Below are positions 8,586 to 18,370 of a stretch of DNA of 64,000 nucleotides, in pieces (the first letter of the stretch is position 1; every line of letters begins with the position of its first letter). The notes under the pieces are model-generated. The model was not told the origin of the DNA. It worked only from the letters and a program-made list of their open reading frames with translations, and did not search any database. A program made the translations under genes and the position numbers. The DNA is taken from assembly GCF_003854275.1 (NCBI RefSeq), contig NZ_QTQP01000007.1, forward strand, positions 1 to 64,000. Direction: 5' to 3'. Source of the stretch: Burkholderia sp. Bp8963. GTDB lineage: Bacteria; Pseudomonadota; Gammaproteobacteria; Burkholderiales; Burkholderiaceae.

Positions 8586-9110
8586 CTACCGCATCGAGCG
8601 GATCGGCAGCGCCGTCGTCTCCTTGAAGCATTCGAGCGAAAAGCTCGTCTTCACGTCGATCACCGACGGATGGTGCAGCAGCTGCTCCTGCACGAAACGG
8701 GAGAAATGCGCCATGTCCTCGACCTGCACCCGCAGCAGGTAATCCATGTCGCCCGTCATCGCATGGCAGGCGACCACTTCCGGCCACGCCTGCACCGCCG
8801 CGCGAAACAGATCCGCGTGGGTTGCGCCGGCGCGCGCCGAGGTTTCGTCCACGCGCACCGGCGCGAGCCCGCCCCGCTTCTCGAGCCGCACGCTCACGTA
8901 CGCGAGCAGGTCGAGCCCGAGCTTCTGCGGGTTCAGCAGCGCGACGTAGCCGGTGATCACGCCGATCTCCTCGAGGCGCCGGATCCGCCGCAGGCACGGG
9001 CTCGGCGACAGGTTCACCCGCTCGGCGATCTCCTGGTTCGACAGGCGACCGTTCTCCTGAAGAATCGCGAGAATCCGCCGGTCGATGGCATCCAATTCGA
9101 CTTGCGCCAT
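8586..9110 (-). CDS. Lrp/AsnC-family transcriptional regulator
   Basis: The 174-residue protein has an N-terminal AsnC helix-turn-helix (LDAIDRRILAILQENGRLSN, then EIAERVNLSPSPCLRRIRRL) and a C-terminal RAM ligand-binding domain (MTGDMDYLLRV). The ATG at 9110 has GGGAGG 6 bases upstream. It is divergent from hpd with a 255-bp shared region, so it is a good candidate to control hpd in response to an aromatic amino acid; such Lrp-type regulators of hpd are known in other bacteria. Between the two domains there is an inserted stretch of about 15 residues (near 75-90, with EKRGGLAPVRVDETSARAGA) not common in short Lrp proteins. Confidence 0.88.
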   Translation of the reverse strand: MAQVELDAIDRRILAILQENGRLSNQEIAERVNLSPSPCLRRIRRLEEIGVITGYVALLNPQKLGLDLLAYVSVRLEKRGGLAPVRVDETSARAGATHADLFRAAVQAWPEVVACHAMTGDMDYLLRVQVEDMAHFSRFVQEQLLHHPSVIDVKTSFSLECFKETTALPIRSMR

Positions 9111-9263
9111 CTTCTGCCTCCCAAGCATGAATTCGAGACTAGAAATTGCGCCATCGTAGTCACGCGCGATCAAGTTCGCAAGTTTCCGCTCCGCGTCCGC
9201 CGCTACACTTTGTCGCACGCACTCATTCATCGCGCACGTCGCGGCGCGACCCAACCGTGGCAT

Positions 9264-9352
9264 GGGACCGGAGTGCGAAGCGTGGAACCGGAGCAAGCGC
9301 TGAAGCACGGCTACCGGTCGACACGAGCGCTAAAGCACTCACTCTGGTCGAC
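9264..9352 (+). repeat. duplicated hairpin leader element before hpd
   Basis: Two imperfect copies of the element seen before paaB follow each other: GACCGGAGTGCGAAGCG / GGAACCGGAGCAAGCGCTGA plus AGCACGGCTACCGGTCGAC (to 9321), then GAGCGCTAAAGCACTCACTC and TGGTCGAC (to 9352). The 5' arm ACCGGAGTG (9267-9275) can pair with CACTCTGGT near 9338-9348. It ends 3 bases before the GGAGA ribosome binding site of hpd. Confidence 0.6.
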
Positions 9353-9365
9353 ATTGGAGACATAC

Positions 9366-10463
9366 ATGCAGATCCCCACCTGGGACAATCCCGTCGGCAC
9401 CGACGGCTTCGAATTCATCGAGTACACCGCACCGGACCCGAAGGCGCTCGGCCAGCTATTCGAGCGGATGGGCTTCACCGCGATCGCGCGTCATCGCCAC
9501 AAGGACGTGACGGTGTACCGCCAGGGCGACATCAACTTCATCATCAACGCGGAACCGGATTCGTTCGCGCAACGCTTCGCACGTCTGCACGGCCCGTCGA
9601 TCTGCGCGATCGCGTTCCGCGTGCAGGATGCCGCGAAGGCCTACAAGCATGCGCTCGAGCTCGGCGCGTGGGGCTTCGACAACAAGACAGGCCCGATGGA
9701 GCTGAACATCCCGGCGATCAAGGGCATCGGCGATTCGCTGATCTACTTCGTCGATCGCTGGCGCGGCAAGAACGGCGCGCAGCCGGGCGCGATCGGCGAC
9801 ATCAGCATCTATGACGTCGACTTCGAGCCGATTCCGGGCGCGAACCCGAACCCGGTCGGCCACGGCCTCACCTATATCGACCACCTGACGCACAACGTCC
9901 ACCGCGGCCGCATGCAGGAATGGGCGGAGTTCTACGAGCGCCTGTTCAACTTCCGCGAAGTGCGCTACTTCGACATCGAAGGCAAGGTCACCGGCGTGAA
10001 GTCGAAGGCGATGACGTCGCCGTGCGGCAAGATCCGCATTCCGATCAACGAGGAAGGCTCGGAAACGGCTGGCCAGATCCAGGAATACCTCGACGCGTAT
10101 CACGGCGAGGGCATCCAGCACATCGCGCTCGGCGCATCGGACATCTATCGTGCGGTCGACGGCCTGCGCAGCAAGGAAGTGAAGCTGCTCGACACGATCG
10201 ACACGTACTACGAACTCGTCGACCGCCGCGTGCCGGACCACGGCGAGCCGCTCGAAGAACTGAAGAAGCGCAAGATCCTGATCGACGGCGCACACGACGA
10301 CCTGCTGCTGCAGATCTTCACCGAGAACCAGATCGGGCCGATCTTCTTCGAGATCATCCAGCGCAAGGGCAACCAGGGCTTCGGCGAAGGCAACTTCAAG
10401 GCGCTGTTCGAATCGATCGAACTCGACCAGATCCGCCGCGGCGTCGTGCAGGACAAGGCCTGA
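9366..10463 (+). CDS. hpd: 4-hydroxyphenylpyruvate dioxygenase
   Basis: The 365-residue non-heme iron dioxygenase converts 4-hydroxyphenylpyruvate to homogentisate in tyrosine catabolism. Two vicinal-oxygen-chelate halves are visible. Iron ligands fit His in YIDHLTHNV (near residue 170), His in EGIQHIALGASD (near 250) and Glu in GPIFFEIIQRKG (near 330). Length agrees with the family (350-380). The ATG at 9366 follows GGAGACATAC. It ends in a strong terminator and is therefore monocistronic, with the Lrp regulator divergent upstream. Confidence 0.96.
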   Translation: MQIPTWDNPVGTDGFEFIEYTAPDPKALGQLFERMGFTAIARHRHKDVTVYRQGDINFIINAEPDSFAQRFARLHGPSICAIAFRVQDAAKAYKHALELGAWGFDNKTGPMELNIPAIKGIGDSLIYFVDRWRGKNGAQPGAIGDISIYDVDFEPIPGANPNPVGHGLTYIDHLTHNVHRGRMQEWAEFYERLFNFREVRYFDIEGKVTGVKSKAMTSPCGKIRIPINEEGSETAGQIQEYLDAYHGEGIQHIALGASDIYRAVDGLRSKEVKLLDTIDTYYELVDRRVPDHGEPLEELKKRKILIDGAHDDLLLQIFTENQIGPIFFEIIQRKGNQGFGEGNFKALFESIELDQIRRGVVQDKA

Positions 10464-10509
10464 CGCACCACGCACGGACGCGCCCGCCGACGCGGGCGCC
10501 CGGCAGATG

Positions 10510-10547
10510 AAAAAAGGGCGGGAATCTCACGATTCCCGCCCTTTTTT
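10510..10547 (+). terminator. rho-independent terminator of hpd (bidirectional)
   Basis: Perfect 17-base arms (10510-10526 and 10531-10547) around TCAC, with six A on one side and six T on the other, so it can end both the hpd transcript and the minus-strand gene at 10590-10784. Confidence 0.92.
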
Positions 10548-10589
10548 CCCTTTTTCGCATCGGCGCGGCGCGACGGCCGCGCGGTCGGA

Positions 10590-10784
10590 TCAACGCGCCT
10601 TTGCCGCGCGCGCGACGATGCGCGCGCTCGACGGCTGTGCGGCGGCAACCTGCGCCGGCGCGATCTGACGCATCCGCGTGCCGGCTGCCGCCAGTGCGCT
10701 CGCGCCTTGCGCGTGCACCGGGCCGGTCATCGCGAAAAACGCGGCGGACACGATCAGGAAACTCTGGATATGACGTGTGTTCAT
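10590..10784 (-). CDS. small exported protein of unknown function (64 aa)
   Basis: The 64-residue product has a clear Sec signal peptide (MNTRHIQSFLIVSAAFFAMT, cut after VHA near residue 24), leaving about 40 residues rich in Ala, Gln and Arg, ending ARIVARAAKAR. A near-perfect AGGAGGT lies 5 bases before the ATG, and a bidirectional terminator follows the stop, so it is very likely expressed. No family is recognised. It faces away from the indolepyruvate oxidoreductase gene with which it shares the upstream region. Confidence 0.7.
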   Translation of the reverse strand: MNTRHIQSFLIVSAAFFAMTGPVHAQGASALAAAGTRMRQIAPAQVAAAQPSSARIVARAAKAR

Positions 10785-10879
10785 TGGCACCTCCTGTTGA
10801 ACTGCCGGCGCCTCTCCGCTTTCGTCACAACGATCGACGTATGCGGGCACCTCCGACAGGCCGGCCAGATTAACGGCAA

Positions 10880-10920
10880 TTGACCGACGACGTGAGCGGC
10901 TTTACATGCTTTTACATGCT
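10880..10920 (+). promoter_or_regulatory. putative promoter with tandem decamer repeat before the indolepyruvate oxidoreductase gene
   Basis: A -35-like TTGACC (10880-10885) is followed 17 bases later by TACATG (10903-10908). This lies within two adjacent copies of tttacatgct (10901-10910, 10911-10920). The rest of the 318-bp region between the divergent genes (10785-11102) shows no coding potential; GGAGGAGA stands before the start at 11103. Confidence 0.4.
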
Positions 10921-11102
10921 GTAACGCGCAAATTCTGCTCACAGGCGGGCCTCCGCGGCAATTTTGACGGTGAGCGGCGGGTTTATCCCAGTGCTACCAT
11001 CGGCTGAAACCGGCCAATATGCCGGCCACTGCCGACGCGTCCACAAGATGCCGACGCGCTGGAAGTTTTGGCGATCCCAAACCGGGTGGAGGAGACACAT
11101 CA

Positions 11103-14100
11103 ATGAACGCCCCGCTAGACGCAGACCAACGCGCGTCCCTGGAAGCTGCGCTGAAGTCCGTCACGCTTGACGACAAATACACGCTCGAGCGCGGCCGTGC
11201 GTACATGAGCGGCATCCAGGCGCTCGTGCGGCTGCCGATGCTCCAGCAGGAACGCGACCGCGCCGCCGGCCTGAACACGGCCGGCTTCATCTCCGGCTAT
11301 CGCGGCTCCCCGCTCGGCGGCCTCGACCAGTCGCTGTGGAAGGCCAAGAAGCACCTGTCCGCCCACCAGATCGTTTTCCAGCCCGGTCTCAACGAAGATC
11401 TCGCCGCCACCGCCGTGTGGGGCTCGCAGCAGGTGAACCTGTTCCCCGGCGCGAAGCACGACGGCGTGTTCGGCATGTGGTACGGCAAGGGCCCGGGCGT
11501 CGACCGCACCGGCGACGTCTTCAAGCACGCGAACTCGGCCGGCTCGTCGCAGCACGGCGGCGTGCTCGTGCTCGCCGGCGACGACCACGCGGCGAAATCG
11601 TCGACGCTCGCGCACCAGTCCGAACACATCTTCAAGGCCTGCGGCCTGCCCGTGCTGTTCCCGTCGAACGTGCAGGAATACCTCGACTTCGGCCTGCACG
11701 GCTGGGCGATGAGCCGCTACTCGGGCCTGTGGGTCGCGCTCAAGTGTGTGACCGACGTCGTCGAATCGTCGGCATCGGTCGACATCGACCCGCATCGCAC
11801 CGAGATCGTGCTGCCGTCGGACTTCATCATGCCGGACGGCGGCCTGAACATCCGCTGGCCCGACCCGCCGCTCGTGCAGGAAGCGCGCCTGCTCGACTAC
11901 AAGTGGTACGCAGCGCTCGCGTATGTGCGCGCGAACAAGCTCGACCGCATCGAGATCGATTCGCCGCACGCGCGCTTCGGCATCATGACGGGCGGCAAGG
12001 CGTACCTCGACGTGCGCCAGGCGCTGACCGACCTCGGCCTCGACGACGAAACCTGCGCGCGCATCGGCATCCGGCTGTACAAGGTCGGCTGCGTGTGGCC
12101 GCTCGAAGCGCAAGGCGCGCAGGCGTTCGCGCGCGGGCTCGAAGAGATCCTCGTCGTCGAGGAAAAGCGCCAGATCCTCGAATACGCGATCAAGGAAGAG
12201 TTGTACAACTGGCCCGATACGCAGCGTCCGCGCGTGTTCGGCAAGTTCGACGAGAAGGACGGCGCCGGCGGCGAATGGTCGGTGCCGATGGGAAACTGGC
12301 TGCTGCCCGCGCATTACGAACTGTCGCCCGCGATCATCGCGAAGGCGATCGCGACGCGCCTCGACAAGTTCGAGCTGCCGTCCGACGTGCGCACGCGCAT
12401 CGCCGCGCGGATCGCGGTGATCAACGCGAAGGAAAGCGCGCTCGCGAAGCCGCACGTGACGGCCGAACGCAAGCCGTGGTTCTGCTCGGGCTGCCCGCAC
12501 AACACGTCGACCAACGTGCCGGAAGGCTCGCGCGCGATCGCTGGGATCGGCTGCCACTACATGACCGTGTGGATGGACCGCAGCACGAGCACCTTCAGCC
12601 AGATGGGCGGTGAAGGCGTGCCGTGGATCGGCCAGGCGCCGTTCACGGACGAGAAGCACGTGTTCGCGAACCTCGGCGACGGCACCTATTTCCACTCGGG
12701 CCTGCTCGCGGTGCGCGCGGCGATCTCGTCGCAGGCGAACATCACCTACAAGATCCTGTACAACGACGCGGTCGCGATGACGGGCGGCCAGCCGGTCGAC
12801 GGCGTGCTGACGGTGCCGCAGATCACGCACCAGCTCGCGTCCGAAGGCGCGAAGAAGATCGTGATCGTCACCGACGAACCGGAAAAGTACGACGACAAGA
12901 AGGCGCTGCTCGCGCCGGGCATCACGATCCATCACCGCGACCAGCTCGACGACGTGCAGCGCGAGCTGCGCGAGATCGAAGGCACGACGATCCTGATCTA
13001 CGACCAGACCTGCGCGACCGAGAAGCGCCGCCGCCGCAAGCGCGGCACGTATCCGGATCCGGCGAAGCGCGTCGTGATCAACGATGCGGTGTGCGAAGGC
13101 TGCGGCGACTGCTCGGTGCAGTCGAACTGCCTGTCGGTCGAGCCGCTCGAGACCGAGTTCGGCACGAAGCGCCAGATCAACCAGTCGAGCTGCAACAAGG
13201 ACTTCTCGTGCGTGAAGGGCTTCTGCCCGAGCTTCGTCACGGTCGAAGGCGGCCAGTTGAAGAAGCCGAAGGCCGTGTCGGTCGACGGCGGCGCACTTGC
13301 GCCGATCCCCGAACCGGCGCCGCCGGCGATCGACCGCGCGTACGGCGTGCTCGTCACGGGTGTCGGCGGCACGGGCGTCGTCACGATCGGCGCGCTGCTC
13401 GGGATGGCCGCGCACCTGGAGAACAAAGGCGTGACCGTGCTCGACGTCACGGGCCTCGCGCAGAAGGGCGGCGCCGTGATGAGCCACGTGCAGATCTCGC
13501 ACGCGCCGACCGACATCCACGCGACGCGGATCGCGATGGGCGAAGCCGACCTCGTGATCGGCTGCGACGCGCTCGTCACGGCGGGCGACGAATGCACGTC
13601 GCGGATGCGGCACGACGCGACGCGCGTGGTCGTCAACAGCGCGAAGACGCCGACCGCCGAGTTCATCAAGAACCCGAACTGGGCGTTCCCGGGCCTGTCG
13701 GCCGAGCAGGACATCCGCGCGGCGGCGGGCGAAGCGGTCGACATCGTCGACGCGAACCACTTCGCAGTCGCGCTGCTCGGCGACGCGATCTACACGAACC
13801 CGTTCGTGCTCGGCTACGCGTGGCAGAAAGGCTGGCTGCCGCTCACGCTCGCGTCGCTCGAGCGCGCGATCGAGCTGAATGGCGTGTCGGTCGACAAGAA
13901 CCGTGCGGCGTTCGACTGGGGCCGCCGTGCCGCGCACGACCTCGCGAGCGTGCAGCAGGCCGCGGCTGGCGACGCGCGTGCCGCGCAGCCGGGCGCGACG
14001 GTGATCGCACTGCACACGAAGAAGTCGGTCGACGCGCTGATCGCGACGCGCGCCGAGTTCCTCACTGCGTACCAGAATGCGGCCTACGCGGCGCGCTATA

Positions 14101-14696
14101 CCGCGTTCGTCGACAAGGTGCGCGCCGCCGAACGCGCGCTGGCCGACGGCGACACTGCGCAGGAGCTGCTGACCGAGGCGGTTGCGCGCAACCTGTTCAA
14201 GCTGATGGCGTACAAGGACGAATACGAGGTCGCGCGGCTGCAGTCCGATCCGGCGTTCCTCGCCCGCGTGTCCGCGCAGTTCGAAGGCGACTGGAAGCTG
14301 AAGTTCCACCTCGCGCCGCCGCTGTTCGCGAAGAAGGACGCGCACGGCCACCTGGTGAAGAAGGCCTACGGCCCGTGGATGATGTCCGCGTTCCGGATGC
14401 TCGCGAAGCTGAAGTTCCTGCGCGGCACGGGGCTCGATCCGTTCGGCCGCACCGACGAGCGCCGCACCGAGCGCGCGCTGATCGGCGAGTACGAGGCACT
14501 GATCGGCGAAGTCGTCGGCAAGCTGAACGCCGTCAACCAGCCGCTCGCGCTCCAGCTCGCGGCGCTGCCGGACGGCATCCGCGGCTACGGCCATGTGAAG
14601 GAGAACAACCTGCGCGCGGTGCGCCAGAAGTGGGACGCGCTGCTCGCGCAGTGGCGTTCGCCGACGGGCGGCCAGGGCCGGCAGCAGGTCGCGTGA
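11103..14696 (+). CDS. indolepyruvate:ferredoxin oxidoreductase, fused alpha-gamma form
   Basis: The 1197-residue enzyme decarboxylates aryl pyruvates (indolepyruvate, phenylpyruvate, hydroxyphenylpyruvate) to aryl-acetyl-CoA using thiamine diphosphate and ferredoxin. The N-terminal pyrimidine domain begins with GFISGYRGSPLGGLDQ near 60; the diphosphate domain has NLGDGTYFHSGL and YNDAVAMTGGQP (about 530-570). An Fe-S region has CEGCGDC near 663 and further cysteines up to FCPSF. The gamma domain starts at VTGVGGTGVVTIGAL near 750. It is a single-chain version of archaeal IorA/IorB, as is usual in beta-proteobacteria. Its products feed directly into the phenylacetyl-CoA pathway encoded at 2115-5999. 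GGAGGAGA precedes the ATG. Confidence 0.93.
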   Translation: MNAPLDADQRASLEAALKSVTLDDKYTLERGRAYMSGIQALVRLPMLQQERDRAAGLNTAGFISGYRGSPLGGLDQSLWKAKKHLSAHQIVFQPGLNEDLAATAVWGSQQVNLFPGAKHDGVFGMWYGKGPGVDRTGDVFKHANSAGSSQHGGVLVLAGDDHAAKSSTLAHQSEHIFKACGLPVLFPSNVQEYLDFGLHGWAMSRYSGLWVALKCVTDVVESSASVDIDPHRTEIVLPSDFIMPDGGLNIRWPDPPLVQEARLLDYKWYAALAYVRANKLDRIEIDSPHARFGIMTGGKAYLDVRQALTDLGLDDETCARIGIRLYKVGCVWPLEAQGAQAFARGLEEILVVEEKRQILEYAIKEELYNWPDTQRPRVFGKFDEKDGAGGEWSVPMGNWLLPAHYELSPAIIAKAIATRLDKFELPSDVRTRIAARIAVINAKESALAKPHVTAERKPWFCSGCPHNTSTNVPEGSRAIAGIGCHYMTVWMDRSTSTFSQMGGEGVPWIGQAPFTDEKHVFANLGDGTYFHSGLLAVRAAISSQANITYKILYNDAVAMTGGQPVDGVLTVPQITHQLASEGAKKIVIVTDEPEKYDDKKALLAPGITIHHRDQLDDVQRELREIEGTTILIYDQTCATEKRRRRKRGTYPDPAKRVVINDAVCEGCGDCSVQSNCLSVEPLETEFGTKRQINQSSCNKDFSCVKGFCPSFVTVEGGQLKKPKAVSVDGGALAPIPEPAPPAIDRAYGVLVTGVGGTGVVTIGALLGMAAHLENKGVTVLDVTGLAQKGGAVMSHVQISHAPTDIHATRIAMGEADLVIGCDALVTAGDECTSRMRHDATRVVVNSAKTPTAEFIKNPNWAFPGLSAEQDIRAAAGEAVDIVDANHFAVALLGDAIYTNPFVLGYAWQKGWLPLTLASLERAIELNGVSVDKNRAAFDWGRRAAHDLASVQQAAAGDARAAQPGATVIALHTKKSVDALIATRAEFLTAYQNAAYAARYTAFVDKVRAAERALADGDTAQELLTEAVARNLFKLMAYKDEYEVARLQSDPAFLARVSAQFEGDWKLKFHLAPPLFAKKDAHGHLVKKAYGPWMMSAFRMLAKLKFLRGTGLDPFGRTDERRTERALIGEYEALIGEVVGKLNAVNQPLALQLAALPDGIRGYGHVKENNLRAVRQKWDALLAQWRSPTGGQGRQQVA

Positions 14697-14755
14697 CGGG
14701 ATGACGGAGCGCGCGGGACCGGCGCCGGCCGCCGCAGTTGGCGGCTCACCATAAA

Positions 14756-14789
14756 AAAACGCCACGGAACGCTGGTTCCGTGGCGTTTT
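14756..14789 (+). terminator. bidirectional terminator between convergent ior and maeB
   Basis: Perfect 15-base arms 14756-14770 and 14775-14789 around GCTG, with an A run before and T run after, serve both converging transcripts. Confidence 0.92.
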
Positions 14790-14838
14790 GCATGGCGCCG
14801 TGCGTTTCGGCACGGCGCGGCGGGTCAGCGCGAGCGCG

Positions 14839-17109
14839 TTACTTCGTATTCACGTTCGCGGCCGCAACGGCCGTCATGTTGATGATCCGGCGCACGGTCG
14901 CGGCCGGCGTCAGGATGTGCACCGGCTTCGCCGCGCCGAGCAGCAGCGGGCCGACCGTCACGCCTTCGCCGCCGACCATCTTCAGCAGGTTGTACGCGAT
15001 GTTCGCCGCTTCCACGTTCGGCATGATCAGCAGGTTCGCTTCACCGGTCAGCGTCGTGCCCGGGAACGCGGCCTTGCGGACCACTTCGGACAGCGCCGCG
15101 TCGCCGTGCATTTCGCCGTCGACCTCGAGGTGCGGCGCGCGCGCGACGATCTGCTTGCGGGCCTCGGCCATCCGCCGCGACGACGCCGACGGCGCGCTGC
15201 CGAAGTTCGAGTTCGACAGCAGCGCGGCCTTCGGCGTAATGCCGAAGCGCTCGATCTCGGCCGCGGCCTGGATCGTCATGTCGGCGAGCTGTTCGGCGCT
15301 CGGCACCTCGTTCACGTACGTGTCGCACAGGAACAGGTTGCGGCCCGGCAGCATCAGCAGGTTCATCGCGGCGAAGTGCTCGGCGCCCTTCGCGCGGCCC
15401 AGCACCTGCTCGATGAACTTCAGGTGGCTGTGGTACGTGTCGATCATCCCGCAGATCATGCCGTCCGCGTCGCCCAGGTGGACGAGCATCGCGCCGATCA
15501 GCGTATTGAACTTGCGCATGGCCGCCTTCGCGACTTCCGGCGTCACGCCGTCGCGCGCACCGATCTCGTGGTACGCCTGCCAGTAGCGGTGATAGCGGGT
15601 GTCATCTTCCGGATTCACGATCTCGAAATCGACGCCGGCCTTCAGCTTCGAGCCGATCTTCTGCAAGCGCATCTCGACGACCGACGGACGGCCGACGATG
15701 ATCGGCTTCGCGATCTTCTCCTGCAGCACGAACTGCGCAGCGCGCAGCACGCGCTCGTCCTCGCCCTCGGCGAACACGATGCGGGCCGCGGCCTTCTTCG
15801 CGGTCGCGAACACCGGGCGCATCACCATGCCGGTGCGGTAGACGGTCGCGCCGAGCTGCTCGCGGTACGCGTCCATGTCCTGGATCGGACGCGTCGCGAC
15901 GCCCGAATCCATCGCAGCCTGCGCGACGGCCGGCGCGATTTTGATGATCAGGCGCGGGTCGAACGGCTTCGGAATCAGGTATTCCGGCCCGAATTCGAGC
16001 GAATGGCCTTCATACGCCTTCGCGACTTCCTCGCTCTGGTCGGTTTCTTCCGCCAGCTCGGCGATCGCGCGCACGCACGCGAGCTTCATCTCTTCCGTGA
16101 TCGTCGTCGCGCCGACGTCGAGCGCGCCGCGGAAGATGAACGGGAAGCACAGCACGTTGTTGACCTGGTTCGGGTAGTCCGAACGGCCGGTCGCGACGAT
16201 CGCGTCGGGACGCACGGCCTTCGCGTCTTCCGGGCGGATTTCCGGTTCCGGGTTCGCGAGCGCCAGGATCAGCGGACGGTCGCCCATCGTCTTGACCATG
16301 TCCTGCTTCAGCACGCCCGCGCTCGAGCAGCCGAGGAACACGTCGGCGCCGACGATCGCGTCGGCGAGCGTGCGCGCGTCGGTGGTCGCCGCATAGCGCT
16401 GCTTCGACGGATCGAGATTGCCGCGCCCTTCGTAGATCACGCCCTTCGAATCGGCGACGAGGATGTTCGCCTTCGACAGGCCGAGCTTCACCAGCAGGTC
16501 CAGACACGCGATGGCCGCCGCGCCCGCGCCCGAGCACACGAGCTTCACCTCGTCGAGCTTCTTGCCGACCACCTTCAGGCCGTTCAGGATCGCGGCCGAC
16601 GCGATGATCGCGGTGCCGTGCTGGTCGTCGTGGAAGACGGGGATCTTCATCCGCTCGCGCAGCTTCTGCTCGATGTAGAAGCACTCCGGCGCCTTGATGT
16701 CTTCAAGGTTGATGCCGCCGAGCGTCGGCTCGAGCATCGCGATCGCGTCGACGAGCTTGTCGGGGTCGGATTCCGCCAGTTCGATGTCGAACACGTCGAT
16801 GCCCGCGAACTTCTTGAACAGGCACCCCTTGCCTTCCATCACCGGCTTCGCGGCGAGCGGGCCGATGTTGCCGAGGCCGAGCACGGCCGTGCCGTTCGTC
16901 ACGACGCCGACGAGGTTGCCGCGCGACGTGTACTTCTGCGCGTCGAGCGGATCGGCGTAGATCGCGTCGCACGCGGCCGCGACGCCCGGCGAATACGCGA
17001 GCGACAAATCGAGCTGGTTCGACAGCGGCTTGGTCGGGGTGACCGAAATCTTGCCGGGTTTCGGGTTCAGGTGATAAGCGAGAGCGGCCTGCTTCAGTTG
17101 TTCGTCCAT
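14839..17109 (-). CDS. maeB: NADP-dependent malic enzyme with C-terminal phosphotransacetylase-like domain
   Basis: The 756-residue protein oxidatively decarboxylates malate to pyruvate. The N-terminal malic domain has the catalytic tyrosine in [14 protein letters not shown] (near 35) and the lysine region [20 protein letters not shown]; the Rossmann NADP domain spans about 160-400 ([15 protein letters not shown]). The last 330 residues are a phosphotransacetylase-like domain ([14 protein letters not shown], then [11 protein letters not shown]), regulatory in this family and not an active PTA. Length matches MaeB (about 760). The ATG at 17109 opens [13 protein letters not shown]. Confidence 0.95.
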   Translation of the reverse strand: MDEQLKQAALAYHLNPKPGKISVTPTKPLSNQLDLSLAYSPGVAAACDAIYADPLDAQKYTSRGNLVGVVTNGTAVLGLGNIGPLAAKPVMEGKGCLFKKFAGIDVFDIELAESDPDKLVDAIAMLEPTLGGINLEDIKAPECFYIEQKLRERMKIPVFHDDQHGTAIIASAAILNGLKVVGKKLDEVKLVCSGAGAAAIACLDLLVKLGLSKANILVADSKGVIYEGRGNLDPSKQRYAATTDARTLADAIVGADVFLGCSSAGVLKQDMVKTMGDRPLILALANPEPEIRPEDAKAVRPDAIVATGRSDYPNQVNNVLCFPFIFRGALDVGATTITEEMKLACVRAIAELAEETDQSEEVAKAYEGHSLEFGPEYLIPKPFDPRLIIKIAPAVAQAAMDSGVATRPIQDMDAYREQLGATVYRTGMVMRPVFATAKKAAARIVFAEGEDERVLRAAQFVLQEKIAKPIIVGRPSVVEMRLQKIGSKLKAGVDFEIVNPEDDTRYHRYWQAYHEIGARDGVTPEVAKAAMRKFNTLIGAMLVHLGDADGMICGMIDTYHSHLKFIEQVLGRAKGAEHFAAMNLLMLPGRNLFLCDTYVNEVPSAEQLADMTIQAAAEIERFGITPKAALLSNSNFGSAPSASSRRMAEARKQIVARAPHLEVDGEMHGDAALSEVVRKAAFPGTTLTGEANLLIMPNVEAANIAYNLLKMVGGEGVTVGPLLLGAAKPVHILTPAATVRRIINMTAVAAANVNTK

Positions 17110-17578
17110 GATTGACCTGCGAGAGACTTGCGAAATTGACTGTTCAGTACACAGCACCTGGAGCCGCGTCTGCGTGGATCGAGGGGATGGTCGACTGCGA
17201 CGGCCGCGGCGCGCCGGATCGGCACGCCATCGAACCTTGGCGGGTGGCAAGAGAAAAGTACAAAGTACTGAACGTTTTCTAATGGGCCGCCTAGTGTACA
17301 CCCCACCGATGACGCGCGTTAAGCAATGCCGCATTGCGCGCCGCATTGCACGCATCACGCATCCGCAAGATCAGGCCCCGTTTGTTCCACATGTGGTGCG
17401 CGCCGCCGGGAACGCGCGTGATGCCCGTCGAAAATCAGCCCGAATCGGGTAAAATAGCGGGCTACGCGCGCAGCAATGCGGCCGGCTTCCCGGTCGCGCC
17501 CCGGCCCCCGCGGGCGGGTTCCCCTTGCTGCGCCATCGGGCCCGCGCCCGCTCCTCGCTCACCATCCAAGGAATGCCC
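17110..17578. other. divergent maeB-pyrE intergenic region (469 bp)
   Basis: No credible gene. On the maeB side there is a short inverted repeat AGTAC-AAA-GTACT (about 17259-17271). On the pyrE side a -10-like TAAAAT (17450-17455) stands 124 bases before pyrE, without a good -35. The region between is A/T-richer than the flanking genes. Confidence 0.4.
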
Positions 17579-18265
17579 ATGACAGGCTTCGATCGTCAGA
17601 CGATCTCCGACACGACCGCCAAAATCCTGCTCGAAGTGCAGGCGGTGCACTTCAACGCCGAAAAGCCGTTCATCTTCACGTCCGGCTGGGCCAGCCCCGT
17701 CTACATCGACTGCCGCAAGCTGATCTCGTATCCGCGCGTGCGCCGCGGCCTGATGGAAATGGCGGAAGCGACGATCCTGCGCGACGTCGGCTTCGAGCAG
17801 ATCGACGCGGTGGCGGGCGGCGAAACTGCCGGCATCCCGTTCGCGGCCTGGATCGCCGACCGGATGATGCTGCCGATGCAGTACGTGCGCAAGAAGCCGA
17901 AGGGTTTCGGCCGCAACGCGCAGATCGAGGGCCATCTCGAAGAAGGTTCGCGCGTGCTGCTCGTCGAGGACCTGACGACCGACAGCCGCAGCAAGATCAA
18001 CTTCGTCAACGCGCTGCGCACCGCCGGCGCAACGGTGAACCACTGCTTCGTGCTGTTCCACTACAACATCTTCAAGGAAAGCGTGTCGGTCCTGAAGGAC
18101 ATCGACGTCGACCTGCACGCGCTCGCGACCTGGTGGGACGTGCTGCGCGTCGCGAAGGCATCGGGCTACTTCGAGACGAAGACGCTCGACGAAGTCGAGA
18201 AGTTCCTGCACGCGCCGGCCGAATGGTCGGCCGCGCACGGCGGCGCGACGGGCGCCCAGGAGTAA
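17579..18265 (+). CDS. pyrE: orotate phosphoribosyltransferase
   Basis: The 228-residue enzyme joins orotate and PRPP to give orotidine 5'-phosphate in pyrimidine synthesis. The PRPP-binding motif [13 protein letters not shown] is near residue 125, and [20 protein letters not shown] near 25 matches the N-terminal substrate region. The ATG at 17579 is preferred to the ATG at 17573 because AAGGA lies 7 bases before it. A terminator follows within 40 bases, so the gene is probably transcribed alone. Confidence 0.95.
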   Translation: MTGFDRQTISDTTAKILLEVQAVHFNAEKPFIFTSGWASPVYIDCRKLISYPRVRRGLMEMAEATILRDVGFEQIDAVAGGETAGIPFAAWIADRMMLPMQYVRKKPKGFGRNAQIEGHLEEGSRVLLVEDLTTDSRSKINFVNALRTAGATVNHCFVLFHYNIFKESVSVLKDIDVDLHALATWWDVLRVAKASGYFETKTLDEVEKFLHAPAEWSAAHGGATGAQE

Positions 18266-18303
18266 ATGCCGCGCCGGCGGACCGCCGGCCGCATGGCTCG
18301 ACG

Positions 18304-18336
18304 AGCCGCTCGCCATCTGGCGGGCGGCTTTTTTTT
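18304..18336 (+). terminator. rho-independent terminator of pyrE
   Basis: Eleven-base arms (18304-18314, 18319-18329) with one mismatch, followed by eight T. Confidence 0.88.
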
Positions 18337-18370
18337 CGCCTGAACCTGGCGCCGCACCGGCGCTCGCCGC

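Noticed and set aside
11115-14813. A 1232-codon open frame antisense to the indolepyruvate oxidoreductase gene
   Set aside because: It is a mirror of the high third-position GC of the real gene; its residues are Arg/Ala/Val/Asp-biased without any family motif, and it lacks a ribosome binding site.
14788-17115. Long open frame on the plus strand opposite maeB (775 codons)
   Set aside because: The same GC-skew effect; maeB on the other strand has complete catalytic motifs and a matching start and terminator.
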